Of a stretch of 10,671 nt of DNA, positions 5,459-10,671 are shown one piece after another (the first letter of the stretch is position 1; each line of letters starts with the position of its first letter). The position numbers were made by a program, and so were the translations under genes. The notes beneath the pieces were generated by a model that was not told the origin of the DNA, ran no database searches, and saw only the letters and a program-made list of their open reading frames with translations. The stretch spans positions 1 through 10,671 of the forward strand of contig MNZO01000006.1 in assembly GCA_001873665.1 (NCBI GenBank), written 5' to 3'. This stretch comes from Candidatus Shapirobacteria bacterium CG2_30_35_20 (GTDB taxonomy: Bacteria; Patescibacteriota; Microgenomatia; UBA12405).

Positions 5459-6646
5459 ATGACATCAAACAAACAAATTGCCGTGATTGTTATTCCTACC
5501 TATAACGAAGCGGGGAGTATTGGGGAAATGATTGAGTATTTAAATACTAAAACCTTCCCATCTTTAGATCAAAAATGGGATATGAAAATATTGGTCGTCG
5601 ATAGTAATTCCCCCGATGGCACTGGTAAAATTGTCTCCGAAAAATCAAAAAAATATAGTAATACTTTTCTATTTGCTGAAACTTCAAAAGATGGCATCGG
5701 TGCTGCCTATCTTAAGGGTTTTAAATATTCCATGGAAAAATTAAATGCCGATTTTATTTTTGAATTTGATAGTGATTTTCAACATCCGCCCGAATCAATC
5801 CCTGGAATGTTACAAGCTATGGATGAGGGTTATGACTACGTTATTGGTTCCCGTAAAATTAAAGGAGGTAGTAACCCCAAAGGTTGGGGATTTAAGCGAG
5901 TATTCTTGTCCGAAGTTGGTAGTATGATCGCCCGTCTAGTTATGTTTTTCCCCTTCAAAAATTTTTTCAAAGTTACCGACCCCACCACTGGTCTAAAAAT
6001 TACCCGTGTCAAAGGCTTTACCGATCATTTAAATTTAGACTTTTCCCATTTATATACCAAAAGTTTTGGGTATAAATTTCAACTATTATTTGAAACTTTA
6101 AAGTTGGGAGCTAAATTTAAAGAAGTTCCTTTGCAATTTGGTCTCCGTGAAACGGGTGAATCAAAAATTGAAAAACAAGCCACTATCGAAATGCTGATGG
6201 TTGTATTTAAAATTCGTTGGTATGATGATTTTACTCAAAAATTCCTAAAGTTTGGCATAATCGGTGGTTTTGGTTTTGTTGTCAATGTCGTTGGTGCCAA
6301 AGTTTTTAAATCTATCATGATTACCCCTACTTCAAATTTAAGTTATTTAAACGGTATCGCCAACGCTATGGCCTCAGAACTAGCCATTATTTCTAATTTT
6401 GTTTTTAACAATCTTTGGACTTTTGCTGCCAATAAAATCACCAGTCCCAAAATTTTCATTTCCAAATTTATTACTTTTAATTTATCATCAATCGTCACTG
6501 GCATTGTTATTCCCTCGGTGGTTATCGCTATTTTAACCTCTATCTTTGGTGATTATCTATTCCTTTACCAAATTATCGTCATTTTTGGTCTAACCATTCC
6601 CTTAAACTGGTTTGTCTACAACAAGTTTATTTGGAAAAAGAAATAA
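5459..6646 (+). CDS. Polyprenyl/dolichyl-phosphate glycosyltransferase, GT2 domain fused to GtrA-like membrane domain
   Basis: 395 aa. Residues ~6-230 form a GT-A family 2 domain of the dolichyl-phosphate mannose synthase type: VIPTYNEAGSI (12-22), VVDSNSPDGT (47-56), the metal-binding FDSDFQHPPE (103-112), VIGSRKIKGG (128-137), DPTTGLKI (174-181) and VPLQFGLRETGESK (223-236). Residues ~260-393 form a four-helix GtrA domain with the typical NFVFNNLWTF (313-322) and NWFVYNKFIW (383-392). The enzyme should load a sugar from a nucleotide donor onto a lipid phosphate at the inner membrane face, with the GtrA part anchoring or helping flip the product; such fusions are known in archaeal and bacterial DPM synthases. 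The donor sugar cannot be read from the sequence. The ATG at 5459 is preferred over the TTG at 5441, which adjoins the tmk stop. Confidence 0.92.
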   Translation: MTSNKQIAVIVIPTYNEAGSIGEMIEYLNTKTFPSLDQKWDMKILVVDSNSPDGTGKIVSEKSKKYSNTFLFAETSKDGIGAAYLKGFKYSMEKLNADFIFEFDSDFQHPPESIPGMLQAMDEGYDYVIGSRKIKGGSNPKGWGFKRVFLSEVGSMIARLVMFFPFKNFFKVTDPTTGLKITRVKGFTDHLNLDFSHLYTKSFGYKFQLLFETLKLGAKFKEVPLQFGLRETGESKIEKQATIEMLMVVFKIRWYDDFTQKFLKFGIIGGFGFVVNVVGAKVFKSIMITPTSNLSYLNGIANAMASELAIISNFVFNNLWTFAANKITSPKIFISKFITFNLSSIVTGIVIPSVVIAILTSIFGDYLFLYQIIVIFGLTIPLNWFVYNKFIWKKK

Positions 6647-6654
6647 TACAAACA

Positions 6655-6770
6655 CGTCATTGCGAGGAGCAGATATTCAATTGCGACGTGGCAATCTCGT
6701 TTTGATTGGCACGGCACTTTCTAAATCCCATCGAGATTGCTTCGTCGTTAAGAAACTCCTCGCAATGATG
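6655..6770. repeat. 116-bp paired inverted-repeat element (CGTCATTGCGAGGAG family), MITE-like
   Basis: The outer arms CGTCATTGCGAGGAG (6655-6669) and CTCCTCGCAATGATG (6756-6770) pair at 14 of 15 positions. The inner arms at 6683-6699 (GCGACGTGGCAATCTCG) and 6732-6748 (CGAGATTGCTTCGTCGT) pair at 14 of 17. The central loop is 6700-6731. A half copy lies at 2983-3014. It fills the gap between the glycosyltransferase and the next membrane-protein gene. I see no clear target-site duplication and no transposase. It could act as a bidirectional terminator or RNA-stability element. Confidence 0.75.
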
Positions 6771-6795
6771 AATTTTTCGTGTACATTAACTTAAT

Positions 6796-7266
6796 ATGAA
6801 AAACCAAACCAAACCCACTCCCGATGTTAAGACTATGTTTAGTCAATTAGAATCAACCCTCGATTTATATTTTGATAAAAAAGCCCCCGCCATGCCTGAC
6901 AGTGTTAAAGAGGCCTTGGTCAAATATGGTCCCTACCTTACCGCTATATTAATGTTTATGGCCTTGCCCATTATTTTAGGTTTACTCGGTTTTGGTGCCA
7001 TGATGTCACCTTTTGCCTATATGGGTGGTTTCCGCTATGGTCTTGGTTTTTCATTTGGATTATTATTTACCATTGCCATTTTAATCATGCAGGGTTTGTC
7101 TCTCCCTGCCTTATTTAAACGTCAAAAATCTGGTTGGAATCTAATGTTTTATGTTGCTCTTCTTCAGGCAGTACAAAACCTACTTCGTTTTAATCTTGGT
7201 GGCTTAATCATCGGCTCAGCAATTTCTTTCTATATTCTTTTCCAAATCAAATCTTATTACAAATAA
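6796..7266 (+). CDS. Multi-pass membrane protein, conserved CPR hypothetical
   Basis: 156 aa. A soluble N-terminus (~1-44) with ESTLDLYFDKKAPAMP precedes hydrophobic segments at ~46-68, ~84-106, ~115-130 and ~133-150. Other recognisable parts are KRQKSGWNLMFYV (108-120) and FNLGGLIIGSAISFYILFQI (132-151). I recall proteins with a KSGWN-x-FY loop and an LGGLIIG helix in Microgenomates-type genomes, usually unnamed; no function is known to me. The ATG at 6796 lacks a Shine-Dalgarno. The 3' end overlaps the convergent nuclease gene by 20 bp (7247-7266). Confidence 0.75.
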   Translation: MKNQTKPTPDVKTMFSQLESTLDLYFDKKAPAMPDSVKEALVKYGPYLTAILMFMALPIILGLLGFGAMMSPFAYMGGFRYGLGFSFGLLFTIAILIMQGLSLPALFKRQKSGWNLMFYVALLQAVQNLLRFNLGGLIIGSAISFYILFQIKSYYK

Positions 7267-7828
7267 GTTTTTTAGCAGTTTTGCTAGCATCTAAAAATAT
7301 ATCTTTGTATTTTACGTCGGGCGGGTAGGTAGCAATTTTGGCATAACCATTTTTTATTAAATTCAAATTTACCATCTGGCCGTTAACCCAAATATAGCGT
7401 AATAACCGACCATATTTATCTTTATCACTCACATCTTTTTCCAGTTCAATTGTTTTATTTAAAACCATTTTTTCGTTTTTAGCTTTTGCCATTTTGGCAA
7501 AACACAAAACTTCTGCTCTTTTATCAGTCATTTCAGGACTATTAATTCCAATGTATCTCACCTTTCGCTTATCACTTAGTTCGACAGTATCTCCATCTAT
7601 TACGCGTGATACCAAGACTCGTTCTTTATCACTTTTAACAATTACATCTTCAACAACGACTTTTTTGATATTAACATTTTCTTTTATTTTCTTTTCCAAA
7701 AATATCCCCAAAGCAAAGAGAATAATTACAAAAACAAACAGACTAAATAGTTTAATTAATTTAGAATTCGTAATTTGTAATTTTAAATTATTAATTGAAT
7801 TTGAGACCCGGGTGGGAGTTGGACCCAC
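7247..7828 (-). CDS. Membrane-anchored staphylococcal-nuclease-like (thermonuclease family) protein
   Basis: 193 aa in the longest frame. A hydrophobic anchor or uncleaved signal lies at ~27-43, then a linker, then an SNase/TNase domain from ~70: SRVIDGDTVEL (74-84), VRYIGINSPEM (90-100, with R91 and E99) and DKYGRLLRYIW (137-147, with R141). These correspond to catalytic Arg35, Glu43 and Arg87 of staphylococcal nuclease. It should be a Ca-dependent extracytoplasmic DNase/RNase, perhaps for nucleotide scavenging, which suits a nucleotide-auxotrophic CPR cell. The start is unresolved: the only standard start that keeps the membrane segment is the GTG at 7828, 25 bases inside the tRNA-Cys; the next, a TTG at 7711, removes the anchor. 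An ATT start (for example Ile12 or Ile19) just after the tRNA is possible. The C-terminus overlaps the convergent gene by 20 bp. Confidence 0.85.
   Translation of the reverse strand: MGPTPTRVSNSINNLKLQITNSKLIKLFSLFVFVIILFALGIFLEKKIKENVNIKKVVVEDVIVKSDKERVLVSRVIDGDTVELSDKRKVRYIGINSPEMTDKRAEVLCFAKMAKAKNEKMVLNKTIELEKDVSDKDKYGRLLRYIWVNGQMVNLNLIKNGYAKIATYPPDVKYKDIFLDASKTAKKLICNKI
7745..7803. repeat. AT-rich AATTTGTAATTT-type low-complexity tract at the nuclease 5' end
   Basis: The plus strand reads AATTCGTAATTTGTAATTTT and similar words between the tRNA 3' end and the nuclease anchor. It encodes the Asn/Leu/Lys/Ile-rich leader in which no ATG, GTG or TTG occurs. It resembles the tracts at 845-905 and 3427-3498. 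Confidence 0.4.
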
Positions 7829-7874
7829 CTGAACAGTTTTGCAGACTGCTGTATAACCGCTTTACTACCGGGTC
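7804..7874 (-). tRNA. tRNA-Cys (anticodon GCA)
   Basis: Read on the minus strand, the acceptor arms GACCCGG (5') and CCGGGTC (3') pair perfectly. The D arm is GTA-AAGCGGTTA-TAC with the conserved GG. The anticodon arm is GCAGT-CTGCAAA-ACTGT with anticodon GCA. The T arm is GTGGG-TCCAACT-CCCAC. The discriminator base is U (7804), the key identity base for cysteinyl-tRNA synthetase. The total is 71 nt and CCA is not encoded (CAA follows U73), so a CCA-adding enzyme is required. The T loop has C instead of the nearly universal U at position 55. A TAAAAT about 30 bases upstream on the minus strand may be its -10 element. The nuclease frame extends into its 3' part. Confidence 0.93.
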
Positions 7875-7917
7875 ATATGTATGGATTACAGTCTATTTTA
7901 TCAAAAACTAACCTCTT

Positions 7918-8102
7918 TTAAACATAGTTCTTTCGGGTACAAAAATCTGACTTGGGACAAACTAATTTTGGATTCTTTTTAACAGCAAAATTATCCAATA
8001 TCAAATCAAAATATATTTTTTCAATCACTCCGTTACCATTCGCTTACTAAAACTTCCCCTGCCTTTAGTATATTTATCACTAGTAAATATTTTTTTTACC
8101 AT
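7918..8102 (-). pseudogene. Possible frameshifted small gene, unrecognised
   Basis: Directly after the TAG of the LGTC relic an ATG (8102-8100) opens a 25-codon frame (MVKKIFTSDKYTKGRGSFSK...) that ends in TGA. In another frame the sequence continues from about 8028 as IEKIYFDLILDNF, then CPKSDFCTRKNYV, to a TAA at 7918. Inserting one base near 8027 (GAG TG to GAG TGG) would join them into about 61 residues with a CPxxxxxC pair. I do not recognise the product. It could be chance in AT-rich DNA, so this is a weak call. Confidence 0.25.
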
Positions 8103-8300
8103 CTAGTACCTAACCTTGTATTTTTTAGTTATGGTTTGACCATTAGCCGTTTTATATGTAATCGTTAGTCGCATATTGCTGATATTTTTGTGCGACAAAC
8201 AAGCACCATGTGAACAAGTCCCCAAAAAGATTGACCGAGACACATTGCCTTCACGGGGCTTTACTGTCCTGTAATCGCCCAAAAGAATAAAGCCCATCCA
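8103..8300 (-). pseudogene. 5'-truncated relic of an LGTC-domain surface protein
   Basis: The last ~65 codons of a minus-strand frame carry GNVSRSIFLGTCSHGACLSH followed by LTITYKTANG and KKYKVRY-stop. This aligns with the C-terminal domain of the gene at 2-775 (TASRDFFLGTCSSGSC...VVTFSG...TKTFILN). The similarity reaches back to about AWMGFILLG (8300); further upstream the frame (to an ATG at 8378) is antisense to the DUF3800 relic and carries no surface-protein pattern. No signal peptide or LTD remains, so the piece is a C-terminal fragment, probably dead. Confidence 0.65.
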
Positions 8301-8702
8301 AGCTTGTATAAAGAATTCGATAATAAGAAAAATAAATCTGTGATGGCAGAATACGAATTTTACCGAATTATCTGTCAAAATTTATTACAATATATTTGTC
8401 ATCGATTTCAAAAGACAAAAGTTGACCAGATTGTAATTGTGTTATCTTCAATCTTTACTAATAACAAGCGTCAAATAATTACCAAATCATTAAAAAAGTA
8501 TTTGATTAATGAATCGTCTATTCCATTCAACATTTATTTTCATAGTTCACAGGCTGATATAAACAATCAAATATCAGATTATTGTTGTTGGGCAATAGCC
8601 ATCAAACATGAACGAAACGAATTAAGACCTTATCAGGTTATTAAAAGTAAAATAAAAAGTGAATTTGATATTTTTCGAATGGGGAAACAGTTGTATTACT
8701 AG
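8301..8702 (+). pseudogene. N-terminally truncated DUF3800 protein
   Basis: 132 codons from a TTG at 8304. EYEFYRIICQNLLQYICHRF, QIVIVLSSIF, NNKRQIITKSLKKYL, then ISDYCCWAIAIKHERNE and YQVIKSKIKSEFDIFRMGKQ, match the second half of DUF3800 proteins (an RNase H-like fold found in mobile and defence contexts). The first ~100 residues, including the DESGD motif of the family, are missing. The Asp expected after the IVIV strand is Ser here, and the usual LQ-ADY is NQISDY, so catalytic residues are lost as well. The frame is still open to the natural C-terminus (QLYY). No start codon other than the TTG precedes the conserved part. Most likely a decaying fragment; a short expressed derivative cannot be excluded. 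Confidence 0.65.
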
Positions 8703-8717
8703 TCTTAAAAAAAATGA

Positions 8718-8771
8718 CTTCCCCAACTATCTTTTTACAGAAGAGCCCAGGGGCTCTTGTCGTTGAGGGAG
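8718..8771 (+). ncRNA. Structured RNA element downstream of the DUF3800 relic
   Basis: CTTCCCCAAC (8718-8727) pairs with GTTGAGGGAG (8762-8771), with one G-U pair and one mismatch. Inside, AAGAGCC (8741-8747) pairs perfectly with GGCTCTT (8752-8758) around a CAGG loop. The internal loop is 13 nt on one side and 3 on the other. It begins 15 bases after the DUF3800 stop. Conserved RNA motifs associated with DUF3800 genes have been described (DUF3800 RNA motifs); whether this matches one of those classes cannot be decided here. It is not a standard terminator, because no T-run follows. Confidence 0.5.
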
Positions 8772-8926
8772 AACCTTTAATACAATATATCATAGCTGTT
8801 TCAACAATACAATATATTTAACCGTATATATGGTCATAATTTGCTATTGACAAAAAGCTACACACATTCTCATGTTTATAACCATACAAGCTGAAATTCT
8901 ATGGAGTATAAATCGAAAGATAAATT
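8772..8926. other. Gene-free stretch with short direct repeats
   Basis: AATACAATATAT occurs at 8779-8790 and again at 8806-8817. AAATTCTATG occurs at 8894-8903 and 8922-8931. A TTGACA at 8847-8852 points rightward but lacks a -10 at normal spacing and has no plus-strand gene ahead. No coding potential or RNA gene was recognised. Confidence 0.4.
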
Positions 8927-9307
8927 CTATGTTTTATTTTCTGGACTAATTCTAAAAGATTCGAAGAGTTTTTTTTGTTCCTTCTCAATATCTTCTCGTT
9001 TTTGTTTAACCTCTTGTTCCGAGTAAAATCTCTCTTCTACAAACGAGTCATCAAAAGAAGTTGTGACTTGTGCTAAAGATTGAACTGCTGATGCAATATC
9101 GCTTTTACCAGTAAATTTATCTGGGTTCATAGCTATTCCGAGTAATCCATTTTTTATACCTTCCGCCGACTTTTGCCAGAGTTTTACTTTGGCTTTAGTG
9201 TTTTCCTCTTCTTTTTTAGAAGAAACAATTTGGTAAATTGTTATACTTGCAAAAACAACATTGAGAAAAAATGAAAAAAGTGATATTGGTTCAATGTTTA
9301 ATTGCAT
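8927..9307 (-). CDS. One-helix hypothetical protein with charged C-terminal helix
   Basis: 126 aa. A membrane segment lies at ~8-27 (SLFSFFLNVVFASITIYQIV), immediately followed by a Lys/Glu-rich stretch (SSKKEEENTKAKVKLWQKSA). A middle part contains NPDKFTGKSDIASAVQSLAQ, and the last third is strongly charged and probably helical or coiled coil (EQEVKQKREDIEKEQKKLF). The topology suggests an N-terminal anchor with a cytoplasmic tail. I do not recognise a family. An exact TATAAT lies 10 bases upstream of the ATG. It is separated by 61 bases from the CAP-domain gene on the same strand, so co-transcription is possible but not required. Confidence 0.6.
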   Translation of the reverse strand: MQLNIEPISLFSFFLNVVFASITIYQIVSSKKEEENTKAKVKLWQKSAEGIKNGLLGIAMNPDKFTGKSDIASAVQSLAQVTTSFDDSFVEERFYSEQEVKQKREDIEKEQKKLFESFRISPENKT

Positions 9308-9317
9308 AATTTAACTA

Positions 9318-9323
9318 ATTATA
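9318..9323 (-). promoter_or_regulatory. -10 element (TATAAT) of the one-helix protein gene
   Basis: On the minus strand a consensus TATAAT ends ten bases before the ATG at 9307. Transcription would start about three or four bases before the start codon. No recognisable -35 hexamer lies 16-18 bases upstream. Confidence 0.45.
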
Positions 9324-9368
9324 TATACTCATCACGGTAAATATTCTAACCACATTTATTAAAAAATC

Positions 9369-9977
9369 CTATTTGTACCCAGTAATAAGTACCATAAGCG
9401 TATGTTCCCCATCAATAGTTTTAGCGACACAACCCTGGTTCACAGCTAACTCTGAGATGGTTGTCCCTGTCCGTATTTTGATAACTGTCCTTGTTAATAC
9501 TTTGTTGTGGGAAGGTGACTTCTTCCAATTCTCTAAAGAAGCCTGATCAAGGTTTGCAGAGTGATCAAAGTTAGTAAGATCTATACCCATCAACGCTTCA
9601 CCAGCAAAATTATAGCCTTTTGCTTGTTCTGGCATACCAATGTGTGCCTCTAGACCACTTTCATTGAATGCCTTCATGTTATCGGCAATTAGGTATTTTG
9701 CTCTATTCTGTGCAAGCTCACACAAAGAAGTGGATTTAACTAACTCTGGAGCTCCCATCCTCGACCGATATTGGTTAACAATTTGTAGGACATTTTCTAC
9801 ATCAAAAACTTCATTTACGTCTTTTTTGGGAACAGGATTTCCCTCGTCTGCTGTCAGCATTATCGTCGGTACGATTTTTGTAACTCTATCAGGAACACTG
9901 TTATTCCCAACTTTTATTAAAACTAAAAAAAGGATAAAAATAATTGATGAAAATATGATAATGGTTTGCTTCCTCAT
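9369..9977 (-). CDS. CAP-domain (SCP-like) exoprotein with N-terminal anchor
   Basis: 202 aa. Residues 1-22 (MRKQ then a long hydrophobic run) form a signal anchor or signal peptide. Residues ~60-200 form a CAP domain: VLQIVNQYRSRMGAPEL (63-79), LCELAQNRAKYLIADN (85-100), H112 in the AHIG motif, GYNFAGEAL with E127, WKKSPSHNKVL with H157, and a closing HTLMVLITGYK. Cys86 and Cys183 could form a disulfide. It is more diverged than the CAP protein at 1879-2709 and lacks its C-terminal helices. The 3' end is at 9369 and no clear terminator follows. A TGC-TAAAAT extended -10 sits six bases upstream of the ATG. The extracellular role is unknown. Confidence 0.82.
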   Translation of the reverse strand: MRKQTIIIFSSIIFILFLVLIKVGNNSVPDRVTKIVPTIMLTADEGNPVPKKDVNEVFDVENVLQIVNQYRSRMGAPELVKSTSLCELAQNRAKYLIADNMKAFNESGLEAHIGMPEQAKGYNFAGEALMGIDLTNFDHSANLDQASLENWKKSPSHNKVLTRTVIKIRTGTTISELAVNQGCVAKTIDGEHTLMVLITGYK

Positions 9978-9983
9978 TACTAT

Positions 9984-9992
9984 ATTTTAGCA
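9984..9992 (-). promoter_or_regulatory. Extended -10 element of the CAP-domain gene
   Basis: The minus strand reads TGC-TAAAAT, then six bases, then ATG at 9977. The TGn extension can replace a -35 contact, and none is visible. The predicted transcription start coincides with the start codon. Confidence 0.45.
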
Positions 9993-10046
9993 TAAATAGT
10001 GTACAAAATTCCATAAATTTTTGCGTTTCGAGTCGACAGTTTTGTT

Positions 10047-10319
10047 TTACAACTTTTTTAATAATTCCAAATTTCCACTAATCAAGGCTTCTTTTTTCGC
10101 TCTCGTCCAACCTTTTAGTTGTTTTTCTCTTCTCATTGAATCCAATTTAGTTAAAAATTCTTCTTTATAAACTAATTTAAAATTCTCATGTTTTTTCGTA
10201 AATTTAGATGCTTTTTCTAAATATTTACAGTGCTCTTTGACTCTTTTCTCTAAATTATTTGTTTGGCCAATATACAAAAAATTATCGATATTTCGTAAGA
10301 TGTAAACGTAATATGACAT
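10047..10319 (-). CDS. GIY-YIG domain protein (YhbQ/UvrC-N-like single-domain nuclease)
   Basis: 90 aa, the normal size of single-domain GIY-YIG proteins. YYVYILRN (3-10) is the GIY-like strand, and LYIGQTNNLEKRVKEH (15-30) is the YIG strand with the conserved Arg26 and His30. The C-terminal RREKQLKGWTRAKKEALI (63-80) is the usual helix with a conserved Glu65. Members cut or nick DNA; some act in repair and others are selfish, and CPR genomes often carry many copies next to repeats. This one adjoins the repeat-rich tail at 10320-10671. The ATG at 10319 lacks a Shine-Dalgarno; GAAGAA lies just upstream but too close. Confidence 0.88.
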   Translation of the reverse strand: MSYYVYILRNIDNFLYIGQTNNLEKRVKEHCKYLEKASKFTKKHENFKLVYKEEFLTKLDSMRREKQLKGWTRAKKEALISGNLELLKKL

Positions 10320-10364
10320 ATTCTTCGATTCGCCCTAAATGTAATTGATTGGGCTCACTCAGAA

Positions 10365-10475
10365 CATTCGACTCAGGGTTATTGCGATAAGCATAATTTG
10401 CAATCTGCTCGGCTATAGCCATGAGCGAATCTTTCGACGGTGAGCGTAGTCGAACCACTCAAGATGAGTCGAATG
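10365..10475. repeat. Inverted repeat enclosing GGTGAGCGTAGTCGAACC-type element
   Basis: CATTCGACTCA (10365-10375) and TGAGTCGAATG (10465-10475) are perfect reverse complements 89 bases apart. Between them TTCGAC (10433-10438) and GTCGAA (10449-10454) form a smaller hairpin around GGTGAGCGTA. From memory, the phrase GGTGAGCGTAGTCGAACC belongs to a dispersed repeat seen in many environmental genomes. No transposase is present. Confidence 0.6.
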
Positions 10476-10522
10476 GTTAGGGCTGTACGTACAAATTCGA
10501 ATGTACTTTAAATCATTATAGC

Positions 10523-10542
10523 TCCCGATGCTTCGATCGGGA
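10523..10542. repeat. Perfect 7-bp hairpin TCCCGAT-GCTTCG-ATCGGGA
   Basis: The arms at 10523-10529 and 10536-10542 pair fully around a six-base GCTTCG loop. No T-run follows on the plus strand. On the minus strand AGCTATAATGATT follows, again not a terminator tract. It is of the same style as other dispersed short palindromes. Confidence 0.6.
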
Positions 10543-10546
10543 CAGG

Positions 10547-10595
10547 TCGCCCCGCTCGTCCCGTCGCTGGTCGGGACGAAAAACGCGGGGCTCGA
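10547..10595. repeat. Nested GC-rich hairpin
   Basis: The inner arms TCGTCCCG (10556-10563) and CGGGACGA (10572-10579) pair perfectly around an eight-base loop. The outer arms GCCCCGC (10549-10555) and GCGGGGC (10585-10591) also pair perfectly, with only a short bulge on one side. The total is a long imperfect stem of about 15 bp. AT-rich sequence follows at 10596-10610, so it might terminate rightward transcription. Confidence 0.6.
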
Positions 10596-10671
10596 TTGAA
10601 AATTATTTTTTGCGCGCGCGATTTTTTTAAAGTTTTTGTTCCCCCGGCACTGTACACGGACGAAGGAATGG

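Larger units (their letters stand above)
10320..10671. other. Gene-free, repeat-rich end of the window
   Basis: No credible ORF is seen. The stretch holds several inverted repeats described separately, a palindromic GTACGTAC (10485-10492), an alternating GCGCGCGCG run (10612-10620), and a marked rise in GC content at 10523-10595 compared with the rest of the window. It may continue beyond the edge. Confidence 0.6.

Noticed and set aside
6612..6794. Plus-strand ORF over the glycosyltransferase end and the inverted-repeat element
   Set aside because: It is made almost wholly of the end of another gene and the repeat. No domain pattern.
7247..7249. UGA recoded as glycine, as in some CPR lineages
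   Set aside because: TGA ends the nuclease at the expected domain boundary, and no gene needs read-through of TGA to be complete.
8301..8378. N-terminal part of the minus-strand frame starting at 8378
   Set aside because: Antisense to the DUF3800 relic. The surface-protein similarity begins only near 8300, so the ATG at 8378 is accidental.
8847..8882. Rightward promoter with TTGACA
   Set aside because: The nearest -10-like word (TATAAC) is 24 bases away and no plus-strand gene follows.
10420..10479. 19-codon ORF (ATG to TAG) in the gene-free tail
   Set aside because: It lies entirely within dispersed-repeat sequence and is very short.

Overview
The window looks like a fragment of a Candidate Phyla Radiation (Patescibacteria) genome, probably Microgenomates-like. 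It is AT-rich and tightly packed, and it uses the standard bacterial code (TAA, TAG and TGA all end genes). Clear Shine-Dalgarno sequences are nearly absent, and several starts sit 6-10 bases below a -10-like hexamer. The protein set fits this group: lamin-tail-like and fibronectin-type surface proteins, CAP-domain exoproteins, a GT2-GtrA fusion, a GIY-YIG protein, a DUF3800 relic, and small conserved membrane proteins. This placement is inferred from family resemblance, not from a marker tree.

Layout. Bases 1-2974 are a plus-strand run of cell-surface genes: the 3' part of an LTD-like protein, a signal-peptide/TasA-like/FN3/membrane-anchored protein, a CAP-domain membrane protein, and a small three-helix membrane protein. 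Bases 3025-4613 are a minus-strand run: trmD preceded by a two-gene AbiEii-type nucleotidyltransferase module. Divergent from it, and separated by a 20-bp dyad, are plus-strand tmk, a dolichyl-phosphate-mannose-synthase-like glycosyltransferase, and a multi-pass membrane protein. A convergent nuclease and a tRNA-Cys(GCA) follow on the minus strand. Bases 7900-8770 are a gene graveyard, in which a truncated LGTC-domain gene and a truncated DUF3800 gene meet at their lost 5' ends. The DUF3800 relic is followed by a foldable RNA element. The rest is minus-strand: a one-helix hypothetical protein, a second CAP-domain protein and a GIY-YIG protein. A gene-free tail packed with inverted repeats ends the window.

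Most interesting observation. The AbiEii module is flanked by direct copies of the trmD 5' end. The intact trmD start is at 3723 and a fossil start is at 4680. A 26-bp stretch matches at 24 positions with an exact 960-bp offset. The fossil still carries its own promoter. This suggests a small defence or toxin-antitoxin cassette that entered at the trmD start codon region and rebuilt the gene's 5' end, so that trmD is now transcribed through the module. Other points of interest are AT-rich TTTGTAATTTG-type low-complexity tracts that run in frame through coding sequence (signal peptide, TrmD linker, nuclease leader), and a paired inverted-repeat element at 6655-6770 with a half copy at 2983-3014.
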